The position numbers and the translations under genes are program-made. Below the pieces are notes generated by a model. That model made no database searches, was not told where the DNA came from, and saw only the letters and a list, made by a program, of their open reading frames with translations. From Multifurca ochricompacta (Eukaryota > Basidiomycota > Agaricomycetes > Russulales > Russulaceae), in the NCBI GenBank assembly GCA_022496185.1, contig WTXG01000013.1, forward strand, positions 1 to 64,000: a stretch of 64,000 bases of DNA. Reading direction: 5' to 3'. Within the stretch, counting starts at the first letter, position 1; each line of letters begins with the position of its first letter. Shown one piece after another: positions 47,491 through 60,280 of this stretch.

Positions 47491-47854
47491 CTGTACCATA
47501 GCGGAGATTGGAGAAATATCATGCTGTCTTGACATGATGGGAAGCTCGGTTGGAACTCACCTGAGTAAAATAAGGGCTGTGCGTCACTTAGCAAATGTTG
47601 GGAGTCACCCTGATAGTGTGGAAACACGCAATCGTCACCGTCATCCCCAAACGAGGTAGAAACCTCTTAATGACCATCTTTCTGCTCAAGGCTGTTAGCA
47701 AAGGTACTTGCCAGATATTCTCATTTGACATGACTGGCATCCATGCCCGCCATTCAATACCCTTTTTTTTTGTTGGAAACGGATCAGTGGCTAGCTCCGA
47801 TCAATTGCTAGCCGTGCAGTGCTGAAATCGAGCTATGTGCTGTGTAGCAGCACT

Positions 47855-48010
47855 TGGACTGTGTTTTACTTTCCTGTGAATACTTTGCTATCTTATTTGA
47901 TTCAGTTTTGACCGACATAACTGAAGTGAGTATTCTGTTATTGTCATCTTATCCTTACCTAATCCTTACCTATGTAGCTAGCGCGTACTGTATCTGCGCT
48001 CAACATTTTT
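47855..48010 (+). repeat. Dispersed repeat R2
   Basis: TTTTACTTTCCTGTGAATACTT...CTTACCTATGTAG is shared with about 31273-31410, upstream of NLR2. It also holds a TTCAGTTTTGACC motif like that of R1. Confidence 0.45.
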
Positions 48011-48791
48011 TTCTTCAACTTCGAACTCAAATGGAACATGCATTATGACAATCGCTAATAGTCCTTTTGGCAACGCGGTGTTGAGCCAGTATTCCGGAAT
48101 AGACTAAGCAGAGATGCCGGGATAGCGGCTGACAAGAATTGTCATGATAAGATTAGATATATCATATAGTTAATACAGTTACTAAGATACTAACGATCCT
48201 ATATCCAATCCTCTACACAGCTCTGCGCCTGCACCGGTTCACAAAGGCTACCGCCCTCCACACTCTTTACTCGTGCCTCCTGTACCACAGTTCGCGTGCA
48301 TCTCATCCTGGTCTGCAACCGCCCTCCCCTGGATGCAGATCTACAACACCACCAGACACCTCCAATCTCTATTGGGGTTCCTCCAAGTGACGCGCGCTTT
48401 CTTCAAACCGCTTTCTGGGAGGCGACCTCGGGAGCTGGGATGGGCATAAGGGGAGCAAGGTACCTAGGCGGCGGCCTTTCACCTTATGGTAACCACTTTC
48501 ACTACCGTTATCACTAACCACTCCTTCTCCACACTTTCTTTTCCCTGCTTGGGTTTTCACACAGGTAACACCCAAAATCTGTTCATCTAGTAGCCGCTAT
48601 GTCCCTGTATTAGACGCGCGAGTTAGGCATAGACCCTTGAAGCGCGAAATAAATCCGATTTTTTTAAAAAAAGAAAAGAAAAGAACCTACATCCAATCTC
48701 GCGCATGTGATCAGATCACACGAGACTAGTCCACACATATAAAGTCTCCGTAAAGTTGATCGAAAGCAGTTAAACCTCCATATCTATCGAG

Positions 48792-49283
48792 GTGAGATAC
48801 ATACAGTATCTAGTACAATGTTGCGCGATGCCTGGCTTAACACGGAGTCGCAGCTTATCTCATCTAGTCGCCAGTTTTAGTCATCGATGTGGTTTGGTTG
48901 TGTCTCCCTTGTCATATGGTTTTGGCCCCTGGGACATGGCCTACAACAACAACAGAGAGGGAAGGGGAGTGGAAGGGCTACTTTACCAGCATCAACGCGC
49001 GTCGATCGGCTATTTCGTTGTCCTCGCTCGCTCACGCGCACGACCATCCGCGTACGCTCTTGTACAGAACAGATATGATACGATCTGTATCGCGCATCCG
49101 AATTACTGCGAGCGGTCGTACGACGTCAACATCGACGCGGATTGGCGCAGGAATTTTGAGTGGCGCGTCTACTTGGGCATCGCTGGGGGTAGGGGAGGAG
49201 GGAGAGGTGTGATGCGTGCGTGTCCAACTCTAGACGAGAGCGACGCGACTTGGATGCTGGCCGGCGATGACGCGACCTGTTAA
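48792..49283 (+). CDS. Hypothetical protein
   Basis: A 163-residue uninterrupted frame with no recognised family. The C-terminal half (DVNIDADWRRNFEWRVYLG) looks more protein-like than the Arg/Ser-rich first half, and two other frames are open across the same DNA. No signal peptide or membrane segment is evident. It could be an exon of a larger gene or chance. Confidence 0.25.
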   Translation: MRYIQYLVQCCAMPGLTRSRSLSHLVASFSHRCGLVVSPLSYGFGPWDMAYNNNREGRGVEGLLYQHQRASIGYFVVLARSRARPSAYALVQNRYDTICIAHPNYCERSYDVNIDADWRRNFEWRVYLGIAGGRGGGRGVMRACPTLDESDATWMLAGDDATC

Positions 49284-49866
49284 GTGTGGGTAGAATGACT
49301 GAGGTAACTGGATGTGTCTAAGGAGCGTAAAGAGGGAAATCAAACAACGAAAGTCTAGTACTAGTACTTAAGTGCGCTAGTCGTGGTGACACTGGGGTGG
49401 TTAGTCCAGGGCCCGCCAATCAGAGCCTGAGCATGCTAGTGTGCATTATCAGATGTATGACTGTGGCTTCTGTTATTTTTTCATTAATTCTCATTTCATG
49501 CTAAACTATCTAGGGATACTTTTTTTGATATCTTTTTAAGGGAAGGCTGCTGACAGTGGTTGCAGTTAGCACTTCATTCTTAACAGAACAAAAAACTCAT
49601 CGTGCAGCACGACCCAGTTGAAAAGTGGCATAACCGTTAGCGAGAGTCAAGTGTTGCAATCAATCAAATTATTTATTCAAAGATGCGATACGTAGTAGTC
49701 AGTCAGTCACTGCCATAATTGGGTTCTTTCGACGCCTCCTCGTCCCTTGGGTTTAGGACACCCATGGTACAACGCACTGAATAGGATTTGCATAGCGACG
49801 CGCGACAGTAATGTTACAATTCTCGACACATTTGGGGAGACTTTAGTTCGACCTACACCATCACAA
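49284..49866. other. Intergenic region, 3' flank of the metallo-beta-lactamase gene
   Basis: Nothing recognised. Confidence 0.4.
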
Positions 49867-51126
49867 CTATTCCGTTTTCTGTTGCGCCTTTACTAGTTCT
49901 TGTATATCCTTCGTGCCAAAGTCCCTCAAAAACCTCCACGTTCCGGCTTCTTTGGCATTAGGCTGTCCATCCTGCCTTTCCCAGCCTGCGAGATCCCCTT
50001 TGGGATAGAACTCGAGTACGTCGCGGAAAGAAGGGTCGTGCGTAAAAATGACGAGCACATCTGGACTCGCGTCAAGTACCTTGAGCGCTTCAAGCGTTGC
50101 TCGACCCGTCGCTGGATCCGAGTTGACGTACGGAAGAAGTTCATAAAATGGGGTGGTTCTGAAGGAACCACCGTCATGGGAATTCGAGGATGGATGAATT
50201 TGTTCAAAGATAGATCCAGGGTAGGCGATGACCGATCTTGGGGCTTCAAATGGAGATGGGAGGATAGATTCTGGGAGAGGAAGAAGAGGATTGGGGCGGA
50301 ACTCGCCGGCATGATGAGCGGCATCTCCTGCAAGAAGCAAAAACTGTCTTCAGAAGTACGTGCCAGTGCCATAATGTGGTCGCTGGTGTGTCCAGGAGCT
50401 TCAAGGATGTAGAAAGAACCGTCCTCGAACCAATCGATGGCTCGCAATCCACTCACTTTCAAGAGGGATGCGTTGAAGTCCAACTCGATGAGATCGCGAC
50501 CTTCGAAGGCATCTTGAACTGTATGAGCGTCTGGATTGTTAGGATAGCCTGGGTATGTCTCGCGGTTGGACTTGAATCCGGGGCCGACAACGAGGGACGT
50601 AGTCGGCGGAAAGAGGGACGGATCTCCCGCATGGTCGAGATGGTGATGGGACCAGACAATAGAATTGATGGAAGAAAGCGGGACCGAAGCGGAATTCAGG
50701 ATGTCGACGACGTCGGAGGGAATTTCAATGGTCACGTTCGCACTTTGAAGCTGGTCACGGACTGAACAAAGACAAAGTCAGCTACACATCAAATTTCGAC
50801 CGGTACGGAAGGACGTTGTCCCTTCCACGAAAGAAAAGAAAAAGGAAAACAAATGGTAAAATCTATGGCTCGAAAGGGGGCTCACTTGATGGGGCCTGTC
50901 TTTCCTCCCAATCCTTCATCATACCAAGGTCGTACATGAGCTTCTTCCCGACTTTGTCATTCTCAACCAGAAAACAATAGATTGGAGAATCCACGATGTC
51001 GTGTCCGGGTATCTGCGGCTGAAGCATCATGGCCGCTGGTAGCACCATACGGCCGGCATTGAGGATCGAGACGCGGACAACGGATCCATTGAATGGAGGG
51101 AGCTGGAGCGACAATTGATCAGACAT
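49867..51126 (-). CDS. Metallo-beta-lactamase-fold hydrolase, with one frame break
   Basis: Start MSDQLSLQLPPFNGSVVRVS at 51126 (51171 is also in frame but adds an odd leader). After one intron (about 50883-50765) follow IPSDVVDIL, the metal-binding motif SHHHLDHAGD, LVVGPGFK, FYILEAPGHTSDHIMAL with the third metal His, and GDAAHHAGEFRP with the bridging Asp. The stop is at 49867. This is the HxHxDH hydrolase fold in a form close to lactonase-type enzymes, so a hydrolase using two metal ions is likely; the substrate is unknown. The frame breaks just before GDAAHH in a run of five T on the coding strand (50341-50345); six would keep the frame. The order and spacing of motifs on either side are otherwise intact. 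Confidence 0.75.
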
Positions 51127-51171
51127 CTCGAAAGAAAAGAAGTGGGGTGGTAGTACTAAGCACTGGAGCAA

Positions 51172-52426
51172 GACGAGTTGGATGGATGAAGTGCATCGAA
51201 GCTAGTTATAAGCGCACCGACCGACGCTTACACGAGAAGGCAGTTTCGGCGGTCTAGCGGTCAATCTCCATTGACAGAAACGAAGCAGATAAGTCATGAT
51301 GAACCTTGAGACATAGCACGTTTCACCGTTTCATAGTGTTTACCCCATCATTGCGAACTTGGCTGGAACGAGCTACTACGTATTACGTGTATTGTTTCAT
51401 TGTCCGACATTCGTCTCGACAACATTCCTTCATTTCGGTTCAACGTCTTCGTTGTTATTCTCTTATTACCTGTACACCTTCACGTCACGCTATGCCGTCC
51501 CAAGTCCGAGTCTCACGTATTAAGAATGAAAGTATTTTTGATTTCCATTTCTCCTTGACGCGATCTGCCCGATTCTGTCTGATCGCTCTTGAAAGCAACC
51601 TTTCTGATTTTCTGATGACGCAGAAACTTGCTCAGCCTAATGAAGACAGCTCATCAACGTATGGATGTATGAAACTGTGCCACACCGGGACTATACAATA
51701 CTGGATGACTTTGACTTTGATTCCTTACATGCTTAATGCTGAGTACAACGGCATCTTTCCCCGACGAATGTTGCCCCTTCCCCCTACCTTGAGTCCCACT
51801 TGCGGTTGCAGGTTGCCAGTTCCAAGCAATGTATACCCGTCAATCACTGGATTTATCCTGCCTGTCTTTGTCTGTCTTTTCTCTCTGTTGAGATGGCTGG
51901 TAGAGGACTGGACTCCCGGGTGGACTCGATCTAATGATTGTGATAAGATAATGTAAAGTGTATCACTTAACTGATTTAGAGACAATTCCGCATTGCATGC
52001 ACAACACATCCCTTCTATCTTGTCACAAGTAAATAGTTATAGTTATTCTTCATATTGTCATGCCCCTTTGAGTAGTATAAACAGTTGCTATTCTGTATGT
52101 GTTCACTTCAGTTTAACCACATAAACTGGACTTATACACTACCTACAGTAAATAGGTAGCTTTTAAACCCTTTCACAGCTGCATTCATCAGCAGGTGCAG
52201 GGATAAGTGCATCCAGGACTTGTGTTTGTGTTAGCTTCAATTATCTTATCTTACTGAGTTAGGGGTAAGCCGTCCGTCAGTCTGGGCGGGGCCTCTAACG
52301 GTGTAGAACCTTGCCTGCGCACACCAGTCGGAGGACGGCGGATGAAATACGATTTACCGTACAATTATATCTATTAGCAAGCGGTGAGGTGTTGGGGTTT
52401 CCCACTACCCCTCTATAGTCCATTGT
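51172..52426. other. Region between the MBL gene and the ABC transporter
   Basis: A long open frame at 51306-51956 has no family-like sequence. The second half holds dispersed repeat R1. No host gene recognised. Confidence 0.45.
51960..52140 (+). repeat. Dispersed repeat R1, copy 3
   Basis: TTAACTGATTTAGAGACAATTCCGCATTGCATGCACAACAC...CTTGTCACAAGTAAATAG...AGTAGTATAAA...GTGTTCACTTCAG. The fullest match to the copies at 40480 and 59940. Confidence 0.7.
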
Positions 52427-55400
52427 TTAAGGCGCAGATGGTCCCGCACCCGCACCCACACCGGCATTCACGCCGTCTCTCTGCGTCCGCAACTCCCCAT
52501 TCATCAACGGCATTCCGTCTGCCCGCTTGCTCTCACTGTGTTGCTCCTCGACTCCATGCTGGATGTTTGTATCTGAGCCATTTACTGCGGAGACGTGCTC
52601 CTCTCCAGCTGTATTTAATTGTGCCGCCATTAGCGTACGGAAGCGCGAGTTATCGCGCTGTACCTATATTATAACGAGTCATTGTCAGTCAGGGGGCAAA
52701 AAAAACAAAGCAAGGAGCAGGCACGCACAAGTTCGCGGTACGTCCCAGTCTCAGTGATATGTCCGTCTGGGAGAAAAAGTGTAAAGGGCAGGAGCAGATA
52801 CCCACGCCAGTCAGCGAAACATTCTTAAGGAATGAGGAAGGAAGCGAAGGATCTAAACGCGTACCTTCAAGAACCACTATCCGTTCTGCCCTCGCGATAG
52901 TCGAGAGCCGGTGTGCAACGAAAAGGCAGGTCGTATGGCGCGAACGAAGGATCTTGTCGATGGCGTCGTTCACCTGCAAAGCCCCGCAAGCGTACGCAAT
53001 CAATCAGCAAGGCCCAACCCAGGACAGGAGACAAGCGACATAAAGGTATATTTGTATATGTACTCACACGGCGTTCTGCAGATGCGTCCAAAGAGCTCGT
53101 CGCCTCGTCGAGAGCCAGGATCGCAGGTTTCTTGAGCAGGGCGCGGGCAATGGCAAGGCGTTGGCGTTGACCACCGCTCAAACTCAACCGGCCGACTGAG
53201 ATTGTGATAAATTTTCCCGGTGTCAATACCAGCGATGGGGTTTTTTGGGATAATGACAGTGCTACGCACTCTGCGTGTCGAAACCATCTGGCAATCCCCA
53301 TACGAATTCACAATTTGCCTCGCGAGCGGCAGCTTCGATTTGCTCTCTTGTGGCGCTCTCATTGCCGTAGGCGATGTTCGACGCTATAGTACCTGTGAAC
53401 AGTACAGGATCCTACGAGCGGGTAAACAAGCCATCTCCCTCAGCTGAAAATCGGAACCTTCAACAATTGACTCGCCACGTACCTGAGGAACAACACCAAT
53501 GATATTGCGCCATGACTCTGGTGTAAATTCGCGGATGTCTGTGGCGCAAATTCAAACATGACGGTTTCTCGACAGGGTAAAGTCAATGCGCACCCTGTCC
53601 ATCGAACGTGACTTTGCCTCGAACCGGATCGTAGTACCTTAGTAACAGGGAATGCACTGATGACTTGCCGCCTCCACTTTTCCCCCTATTCCAACAACGA
53701 ACATGTTAGACACTTGTCACCAAAGTCTGGGTAAAAGACGCACACGATAGCCACGTTCTCTCCAACATTGACCTCAAGATTAAAATCCTCGAGAACGTTC
53801 ACCCCACGCCGCGTTGGGTAGCTAAATGTGATATTCTCGAACTTCAGTGTCCCGGAACGTGTTGGATCAAGAGCCACGCCGACACCTGGCCGGATGGCAG
53901 ACGTTCTGTCAAGCAGTTCGAAAATGCGCGTTCCGGCACCAATCCCACGCATTATGGATGTCTGGGGAATGCACGTTTCAGGAATGTTTCCCCGGAAGTC
54001 AAATGGAGGCTTACGAAGAAAGATCTGGGGAATATCCGTATAAGAGTAAGAAATGAGACCGTCACCGGGGGCTATGAAGAAGGGGGGGCATACGTTAACA
54101 TCTGAAGGCCGCTGCCGACATAGACCGTGTACATCAACAAGCTGGTGAGCTCCCCTACGGATATTTGTCCACGGCTCACAAGGGATCCCCCTATGCGCAC
54201 CGAAAAGTCACCCCCTCGAAGTAAGTAGTTCAAAGATTGACGAACCGTAACCCAGCAAGGCCAACAACGCAACGTTCCCACTCCACCCAGTGCTGCCGAA
54301 GAAAATACCGCTGGCGACCGCTTCGCGACGCGCGAGTGTCAGAACACGAGAAACACGCTCAGAGAACTTCTGTTCTTCGTATGGGGCCGCATTGAAGACT
54401 TGCACTGTACGGAGCGCGGCTAACGATTCCTGGGCAACCTAAAAAAACCATCAATCAGTAACTTTGTTCACAAGCGGTGTCAGTGATTCCTAACCTTAGT
54501 CATGTCTCCAAGAGCTTCTTGCGTCTTATGGGACAGTCTCTTTATGTACCGGCCATAGAACACCTAATCCCAAGGGACGATAAGCACACATGTAAGTCAG
54601 GCAGGGGAGTATAAACGAAACTGACTGCGCCAAGCGAGATGGGAGGGACGATGGCAAGCATGAGAAACGTGAGGTGCGACGATATATATAGCATCGCGCC
54701 GACTATTATCGCGCCGCGATCGCAATCAGCATATACCTCGCAAAGCCAAGATGAAAGTACATACGGCCAGCAAAGGACATCACCACAGCGCGGAGTCCAT
54801 CTGAAAGGTTCTGTGTGACACTTTTGATACGCATCAGTATATCTTCAACATCAAGCACTAAGCCAAGTCTACCTTTCTCCAACGATGCTACTATCTACGC
54901 TTAATCGACTTAGCGCGTCACCTTCCCCACGCTCTACGAATTCGACTTCCTGCCGAAGAGTGGCAGCATAAGTTCGCTCGCGCAAGCGAGCAACGATTCG
55001 CTGGCCTGAGCCCGAGGATAAAGTTCACGTTTCTAGGAAACGAGGAGGGTAACGCACCTGACATGCGCATAAGGAATGCGCGTCCCGCATTGCAAGCACC
55101 ACCGATAGTAAACACGAGAAGGAGACCAGCGGTCGCTTGGGTAAGCGAGAGACCGTACGGAATTGTCTGTGAGTTGGGAAAAAAAGCATAAGACACCAAT
55201 CCTGAGATAGGGAGAAGGCTGTGGACGAAGCCCCATTTTCCGAGGAAGCGGGATAGGACCGTCACACGCAGAGTCGTGGTAACCGACTTACTGGGTTCGA
55301 AGAAGTGAAATAGTCAATAAGCTTTCCGACGGTGAACGGTATGCTCAAAGACACGGATGAGGAAATCATCAAAAGGCCGATAGCTGTGAGAAGTGGACGA

Positions 55401-55678
55401 CGCTCTGGTCTAGCAAGTGCCACGATCTTGCGGAAGGAGGCGGACGTCGAGGAAGTGGAAGTGGAGGACCCGTCGGCATCAGGTGAGAGGGAAGCCGGAA
55501 GAAAGCGAGAGAGAATGGGAATGGAGCGAGGTGACGATTCAGGTGGAGAGGGAGTGGAAGGTGTGGATGTGGATGATGATGATGATGATGATGATGGTAA
55601 AGGGTGCGATGATGGATGACGGAATACAGAGCTCGCCACGAAGAAACGCTTTGCTTGCGTGAGGCGAGGGCCGGCCAT
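52427..55678 (-). CDS. MDL1: Mitochondrial ABC half-transporter, MDL1/ABCB10 type
   Basis: Multi-exon ABCB half-transporter. N-terminal Ser-rich leader, then [17 protein letters not shown] with the first membrane segments ([20 protein letters not shown]), [15 protein letters not shown], further membrane segments, [40 protein letters not shown], Walker [10 protein letters not shown] split by an intron (about 53680), the Q-loop GVVPQDPVLF, the signature [17 protein letters not shown], Walker [14 protein letters not shown] and the H-loop [10 protein letters not shown]. The tail is polar, with stop at 52427. A homodimer in the mitochondrial inner membrane is expected; yeast MDL1 is linked to peptide export, ABCB10 to haem-related functions. 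An overlapping frame starting at 55796 gives a presequence-like leader rich in Arg and Ser, so the true start may lie there. Confidence 0.85.
55572..55596. repeat. (ATG)n trinucleotide repeat in the MDL1 leader
   Basis: GATGATGATGATGATGATG on the plus strand encodes a poly-Ser tract on the minus strand, within the predicted leader of the ABC transporter. The length is likely to vary. Confidence 0.75.
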
Positions 55679-56411
55679 GGAGGGTATTTCCGGCTCGTCG
55701 AAGGATGCGAGAAAGAGAGACGTACGAAAAGGCTCTTTGAGAGGCAGAAGAGTATTTCGAGGCGACCACAAGGCCGCGTAAATGCAAGCCGAGCATCCTG
55801 GGCTCCTGTTCTCCGAATCCCGGTGACTGGCGAGAAAGAATGAAGATGGACTTGAGAGCGTTGAGTGTTGAGCGTTGGGCGTTGAGCGTTTGCGTTGAGT
55901 CAGATGAAGTGATAGATGCACGTGATCTGAACTACAAGTTTCGCCACTCGTCACCACCACTCAGGATCACCAGGATCACTCACATTCACCTCTCACTTTC
56001 CCCGCTAAAGGCATTACAGGGCTGCAGGTTCTTGACATCATCAATGCTTGCTGTATAAAAATGTTGGTATCTCTGGCTGTCTCAACCCTTATGTATGCGC
56101 TGTATTCGCATACGCAGTATCCATGATCTCAACTCATCTTATCTTGCACCGTAGTTAGGGTTGTTGTTTTTGGGACTACCCCTGGAGGGTATGGCCAGTT
56201 GTGTCAGATGAGAATTCTTTGACAACTGTCTTCACAACAGCTTCGAGCAGAAAGATGAGTCAGTGAGCTTTAATCGATAAGATGGATGACAAGATGCCAG
56301 ACTGCCCAGCCGTTATTTCTCTCAAGTGAGTTCCTGGCTTCGCAATTATCCTATGTCCCACTAAAGTACAGCTCACATAACAATAACTATCAATGATCAT
56401 CCCACCAAAAC

Positions 56412-58600
56412 CTAGTGTGTCCCACTAGCAGGAAGTTCAGAACAAACTATGTCAGCTTCGTTCGACTTCTCAAGAAAGGCCTTCCAATCCCGCTTATCTA
56501 CCAAGTCTTTCCATTTCTCGGGAGAGTCCGCTGCCACCGGTTCATATGAAGTGAAAAGGGGATGTCCGCTTTCATCCAGGGTCCTCGTACCATCAGACGG
56601 CAATTTGTACCTCATGGTTCTGCATTAGGGCTCCCCAAGGGCCTTGAGATTTCAGAGGTCCCCATTGAAGCTTATGGCGAAGGCAGCAGTGACGAGGGCT
56701 CTAGCAAGGATGAAGACGACAGGAATGGGGTTGTTCCATCAGCTAAGCCAGTAGCTCCCCTGATGACTGCCTCTGGGCCAGTATCACCTTGAGAAGAAAA
56801 AGGAGAGTAGACGGATAATCGGAATCGGGAATAGGCCATCTTTCTTGTCCGATGCGTTGAGTAATTCAGATTCAAACAGGTCCATCTTCCTGAAGATTTC
56901 ATTAAAATTGCTTGGACCAATGTTTGAATCGTTCTTCAAATTTCTGCAAATCCAGGTCAATGCCCCCATACAAAAATGGGTAAACTGCATCAAAGCCAGG
57001 TTGACAATTGGTGCTCAGAGCAGCCACCCCCGTGCCATGAAACGGACTAGATGTTTACGCACCAGGACCCCATGTTCGTACAGTTTGATGAAGTGATTAG
57101 AATGCATCCTGGCCCCATGGAACTCCTTATGGCTCATTCGCTTTGTCTTTCTGCGAACGCGGAAACAGGACGGCTTGGTCTTCAAAATCGATTTGACAGG
57201 AAACAGACTTTGGAACAGTTCCTCGATAGTAAAAAGTGACAGAGCGCCCCATCAGGAAGATTGCCTTTTTTTCTGACCACCTGGTCGCGAGCCCAAGTGA
57301 AGCAGGCGGCAACCAATAACTTTTCATGGGCCCTTGATTGATCCAGAACCCCAATAGACCTTTTCCAGCGCCACAGATAGGCTAAACCCTTCCCCATCAT
57401 TCATGGCATGATAGGTGACCTCTGAGAAAATTGGTTTGGATGAAGCAGCTCCACACTTAGACTCGAGATGCAAACCTGCATATGATTTATGATTTGATCC
57501 TGCATAATTTCCCCAAGCTTCACAGGGGTCACAGGGATCACCGATGGTGAGATATATTGGGAGGTGTCAATATCCAGAGCCAAATGCTGAGACAAAACTG
57601 CGTATATCTGCGCATCCGAAAGGTGCTCACTTCCGGGCCCACGTAGTAGTTTGTCCTCGGCGAATCCAATCAGTTCTTTGCAGGTAACTTGGTCCCCACA
57701 GTCATAACATGTACCCCACCTGGAAAGTGTAAAAAAAAAGGTCAAGACAGGATAAAACATGGCTTACAATGGCCTTCCCATGTGAGTAATGGACTCCAAC
57801 GAAGTGATGTATTTAAGAGTTTCACGTTTAGAGATCTTCCGAGTTTCCATCAGCTGGTCAAACCCAAGGTAAACGTAAGGTTCAGGCATTATTCATTTAC
57901 TCAGCCCAATACAAAAAATGATCATATAGGATTGAACCGCAATATCCGAAGTAAACTCATTGCAATTCACTAAAAGGAGACAGAAGCTCGTGCTCGCCCA
58001 GAGGTTTTGTGAGCCTTGACTTACACGATTCACTGCTTCTCGAAGACGTTCGAATGCATCGTCAAGTTCTTTAATCTCCACAACAGGGTCTGTGCTCAGC
58101 CTCTTCAGGAAGTAAAGTGAATGGAAACTACAAACGAGACGTGACGGACGTACGTTTTAAAACTTTGGCCCGGCCGTGGATCTAATATTCTGGCCACGTG
58201 TCATAAACTCCCTGAACTGCAAATCCAATCAGCCTTGTCAGGAGCATCCAGATTTTTCACAACAATCTCCTGCACAAGCCATGAGAAGAAATAAGAAGAC
58301 AAGATGGACCATTGTACCCATCGGACGCAGGTTGATTGAAATCAGGAAAGCCCCGTTGGACAACTCATCCATGAGGCGCGACTTGCCCATCCCAGATGAC
58401 GAACAATAGAGCAATAGCGTGCATACACGCCCATTGCATAAATAGACTCGCTCAATTATAGTTCGCGTTGGATGTGCCTTTTCAGGCCTTCGAGTGGAGC
58501 GTAAACAAAGTGTGCGTTCCACGATTTCATGACAGCTGATGTGATTTAAAATGAGGAGCCAGACCGAAGTGTGTTTAAACTCACGTATTTCTTGCAATTT
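56412..58600 (-). pseudogene. Relic of a multi-exon P-loop protein
   Basis: Pieces in order on the minus strand: LYCSSSGMGKSRLMDELS with a P-loop (about 58420-58360), ISINLRP; FMTRGQNIRS (about 58210); VVEIKELDDAFERLREAVNR (about 58090-58020); GPGSEHLSDAQIYAVLSQHL (about 57640-57580); VPVTPVKLGEIMQDQIINHM; FNEIFRKMDLFESELLNASD (about 56910-56850); and YKLPSDGTRTLDESGHPLF (about 56610-56540), ending near SGTH at 56412. I recognise this as a large P-loop family common in Agaricomycetes, often near crinkler-like proteins; its function is not known to me. Frames change repeatedly and several connecting parts are missing, so it is probably decayed. Confidence 0.5.
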
Positions 58601-60280
58601 TGTAGAATGGGAGTCAACAACGGTCGGTGCTAGAACGCAATGAGATAATAAAGTAATTATAGTTCATGGGCCTTACTGAGGGGAATAGGTATAATCCAAA
58701 AGACATATAAGGAAAAAGGTACTGATTTGATATGTATAAGGTAATGACCATGAGTTATGACAGCCTGGTAATCATCCTCAGTGGCATCCTCACTTGCTGC
58801 CCTTGTGTCCTTCTCAACATGTTGAAGAAATTATAGAAACGCAGCTGAGCTTAGATAAGCGCTACCTAAGCATAGCAAGATAATTCAGTTGTGAATGGTC
58901 AAAACTATGTATTAATAGTCTTTACCTAAACGTAGAAAGATAACTACACGAGTAATGTTAGCTATACGCGCGGTAAAGATATCTAAGTAATACTCACTTC
59001 AGTTGTGAATGGTCAAAACTGAAGTGTACAACACAGAAATAATGTCCTTAAATACTATAAAGAGCGTGCTGTGCTATGGTCATAAGGATTGTGGAAGTGC
59101 AGCATAGCAGCAATCAGATGGGCCGAGTGATCATACGTATCAACGCAAGCATATCAGGACGGGTGTGCATTTCTTATCATAAATCATAGATAGTTAGAAC
59201 TCAGTTTTCTATCCAAGATGAGTCATATCTTGTTTACAGCTCATTTTTTATTTTTTGTCTATGCATTTATATTTAAATATTAGTTTTTTCAAGACTGAGC
59301 TACGATTATAGCTCGCTACAGATTGTATCTTTAATCATAAGTAATCATAATGAATGAGTGAATGCCGTAAGTATATTACAATGTCCACTTAACTCCGCAC
59401 TGGCAACTCCGGTCACCTCTGATCCGGTCCGGCCAACTCTGACCGTTACCGGCTCAACAGAAATCGTCTTGTTTCTGGTGAACATTCTTCTTTAAATCCT
59501 CTATACTGACAAAATTTGCTTGAAGCCCATGATATGCACTCTCAAAGCGCCCATAAATTGGTATGAGCTCATCTTCAATCTCCTGGTTGATGCATCTTGA
59601 GTAATTACAAACCTCAAAAGTTTCATAAAACGATTGAGGCATTCTAATGGGAGGCGAAAGGATGAAGTAAAGGATTGACATCCATTAAAGAAGAAGAGGA
59701 GAGGAGTTCTTGCCTGGCATACTTTGCTGGGGGGAGCTTGGAGAAGGACATGATAGGCGACATGACGTTACATCACGTGACGACATACGAACTCGCCCTC
59801 GCCCTCCTTGTCCTCCAAACTTCCCATCTACCAGCTCGTCCAACAACACGAAGTTAACGTCTGGCAGAAATTTAACGAGTGTCAATTCAGGGATCATTGG
59901 ATGATAAAATGATAAAATCCTAAATGTGTCAAATGCGTCAGGAATGATCCAAATAATTCCACACTGCACACCGTGACACAATACTTTCCTTTGTATCTTG
60001 TCACAAGTAAATAGCCTTATTTTCTCTTATGTCTATCATGCTATTTTGTGTAGTATAAAGGGTTACCATTCTGTACTCGTTCACTTCAGTTTTGACACTT
60101 GAACTGAACTTATCCGCTAACCTTAATAGGTAACTAAACCTTCCTTACAGGTGTGCCCTCATCGTTGTGTTTTGTGTCTCAAAACACATCATCCACTTGT
60201 CTGATCAATTTAATAAGTTTGATCGATCCAGAACACACTTCTCTGCACATCTGCGCGTCTATCATCATCATCCATCGAAA
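58601..60280. other. Region upstream of NLR4
   Basis: AT-rich. Minus-strand frames at 59454-59681 and 59685-59981 look partly protein-like (EIEDELIPIYGRFESAYHGL; PELTLVKFLPDVNFVLLDEL) but match nothing I know; they may be exons of a decayed gene. R1-related sequence lies near 58985-59015 (inverted) and at 59940-60105. Confidence 0.4.
59940..60105 (+). repeat. Dispersed repeat R1, copy 4
   Basis: AATTCCACACTGCACACC...TATCTTGTCACAAGTAAATAG...GTAGTATAAA...TTCTGTACTCGTTCACTTCAGTTTTGAC. It lies about 330 bp upstream of NLR4, a position similar to that of copy 2 before NLR3. Confidence 0.65.

Noticed and set aside
51306..51956. 216-residue open frame on the plus strand
   Set aside because: No family-like sequence, odd composition, and no splice or promoter support; probably chance.
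55679..55960. Extension of the MDL1 frame upstream of 55678
   Set aside because: The added sequence is not presequence-like and crosses what looks like 5' UTR.
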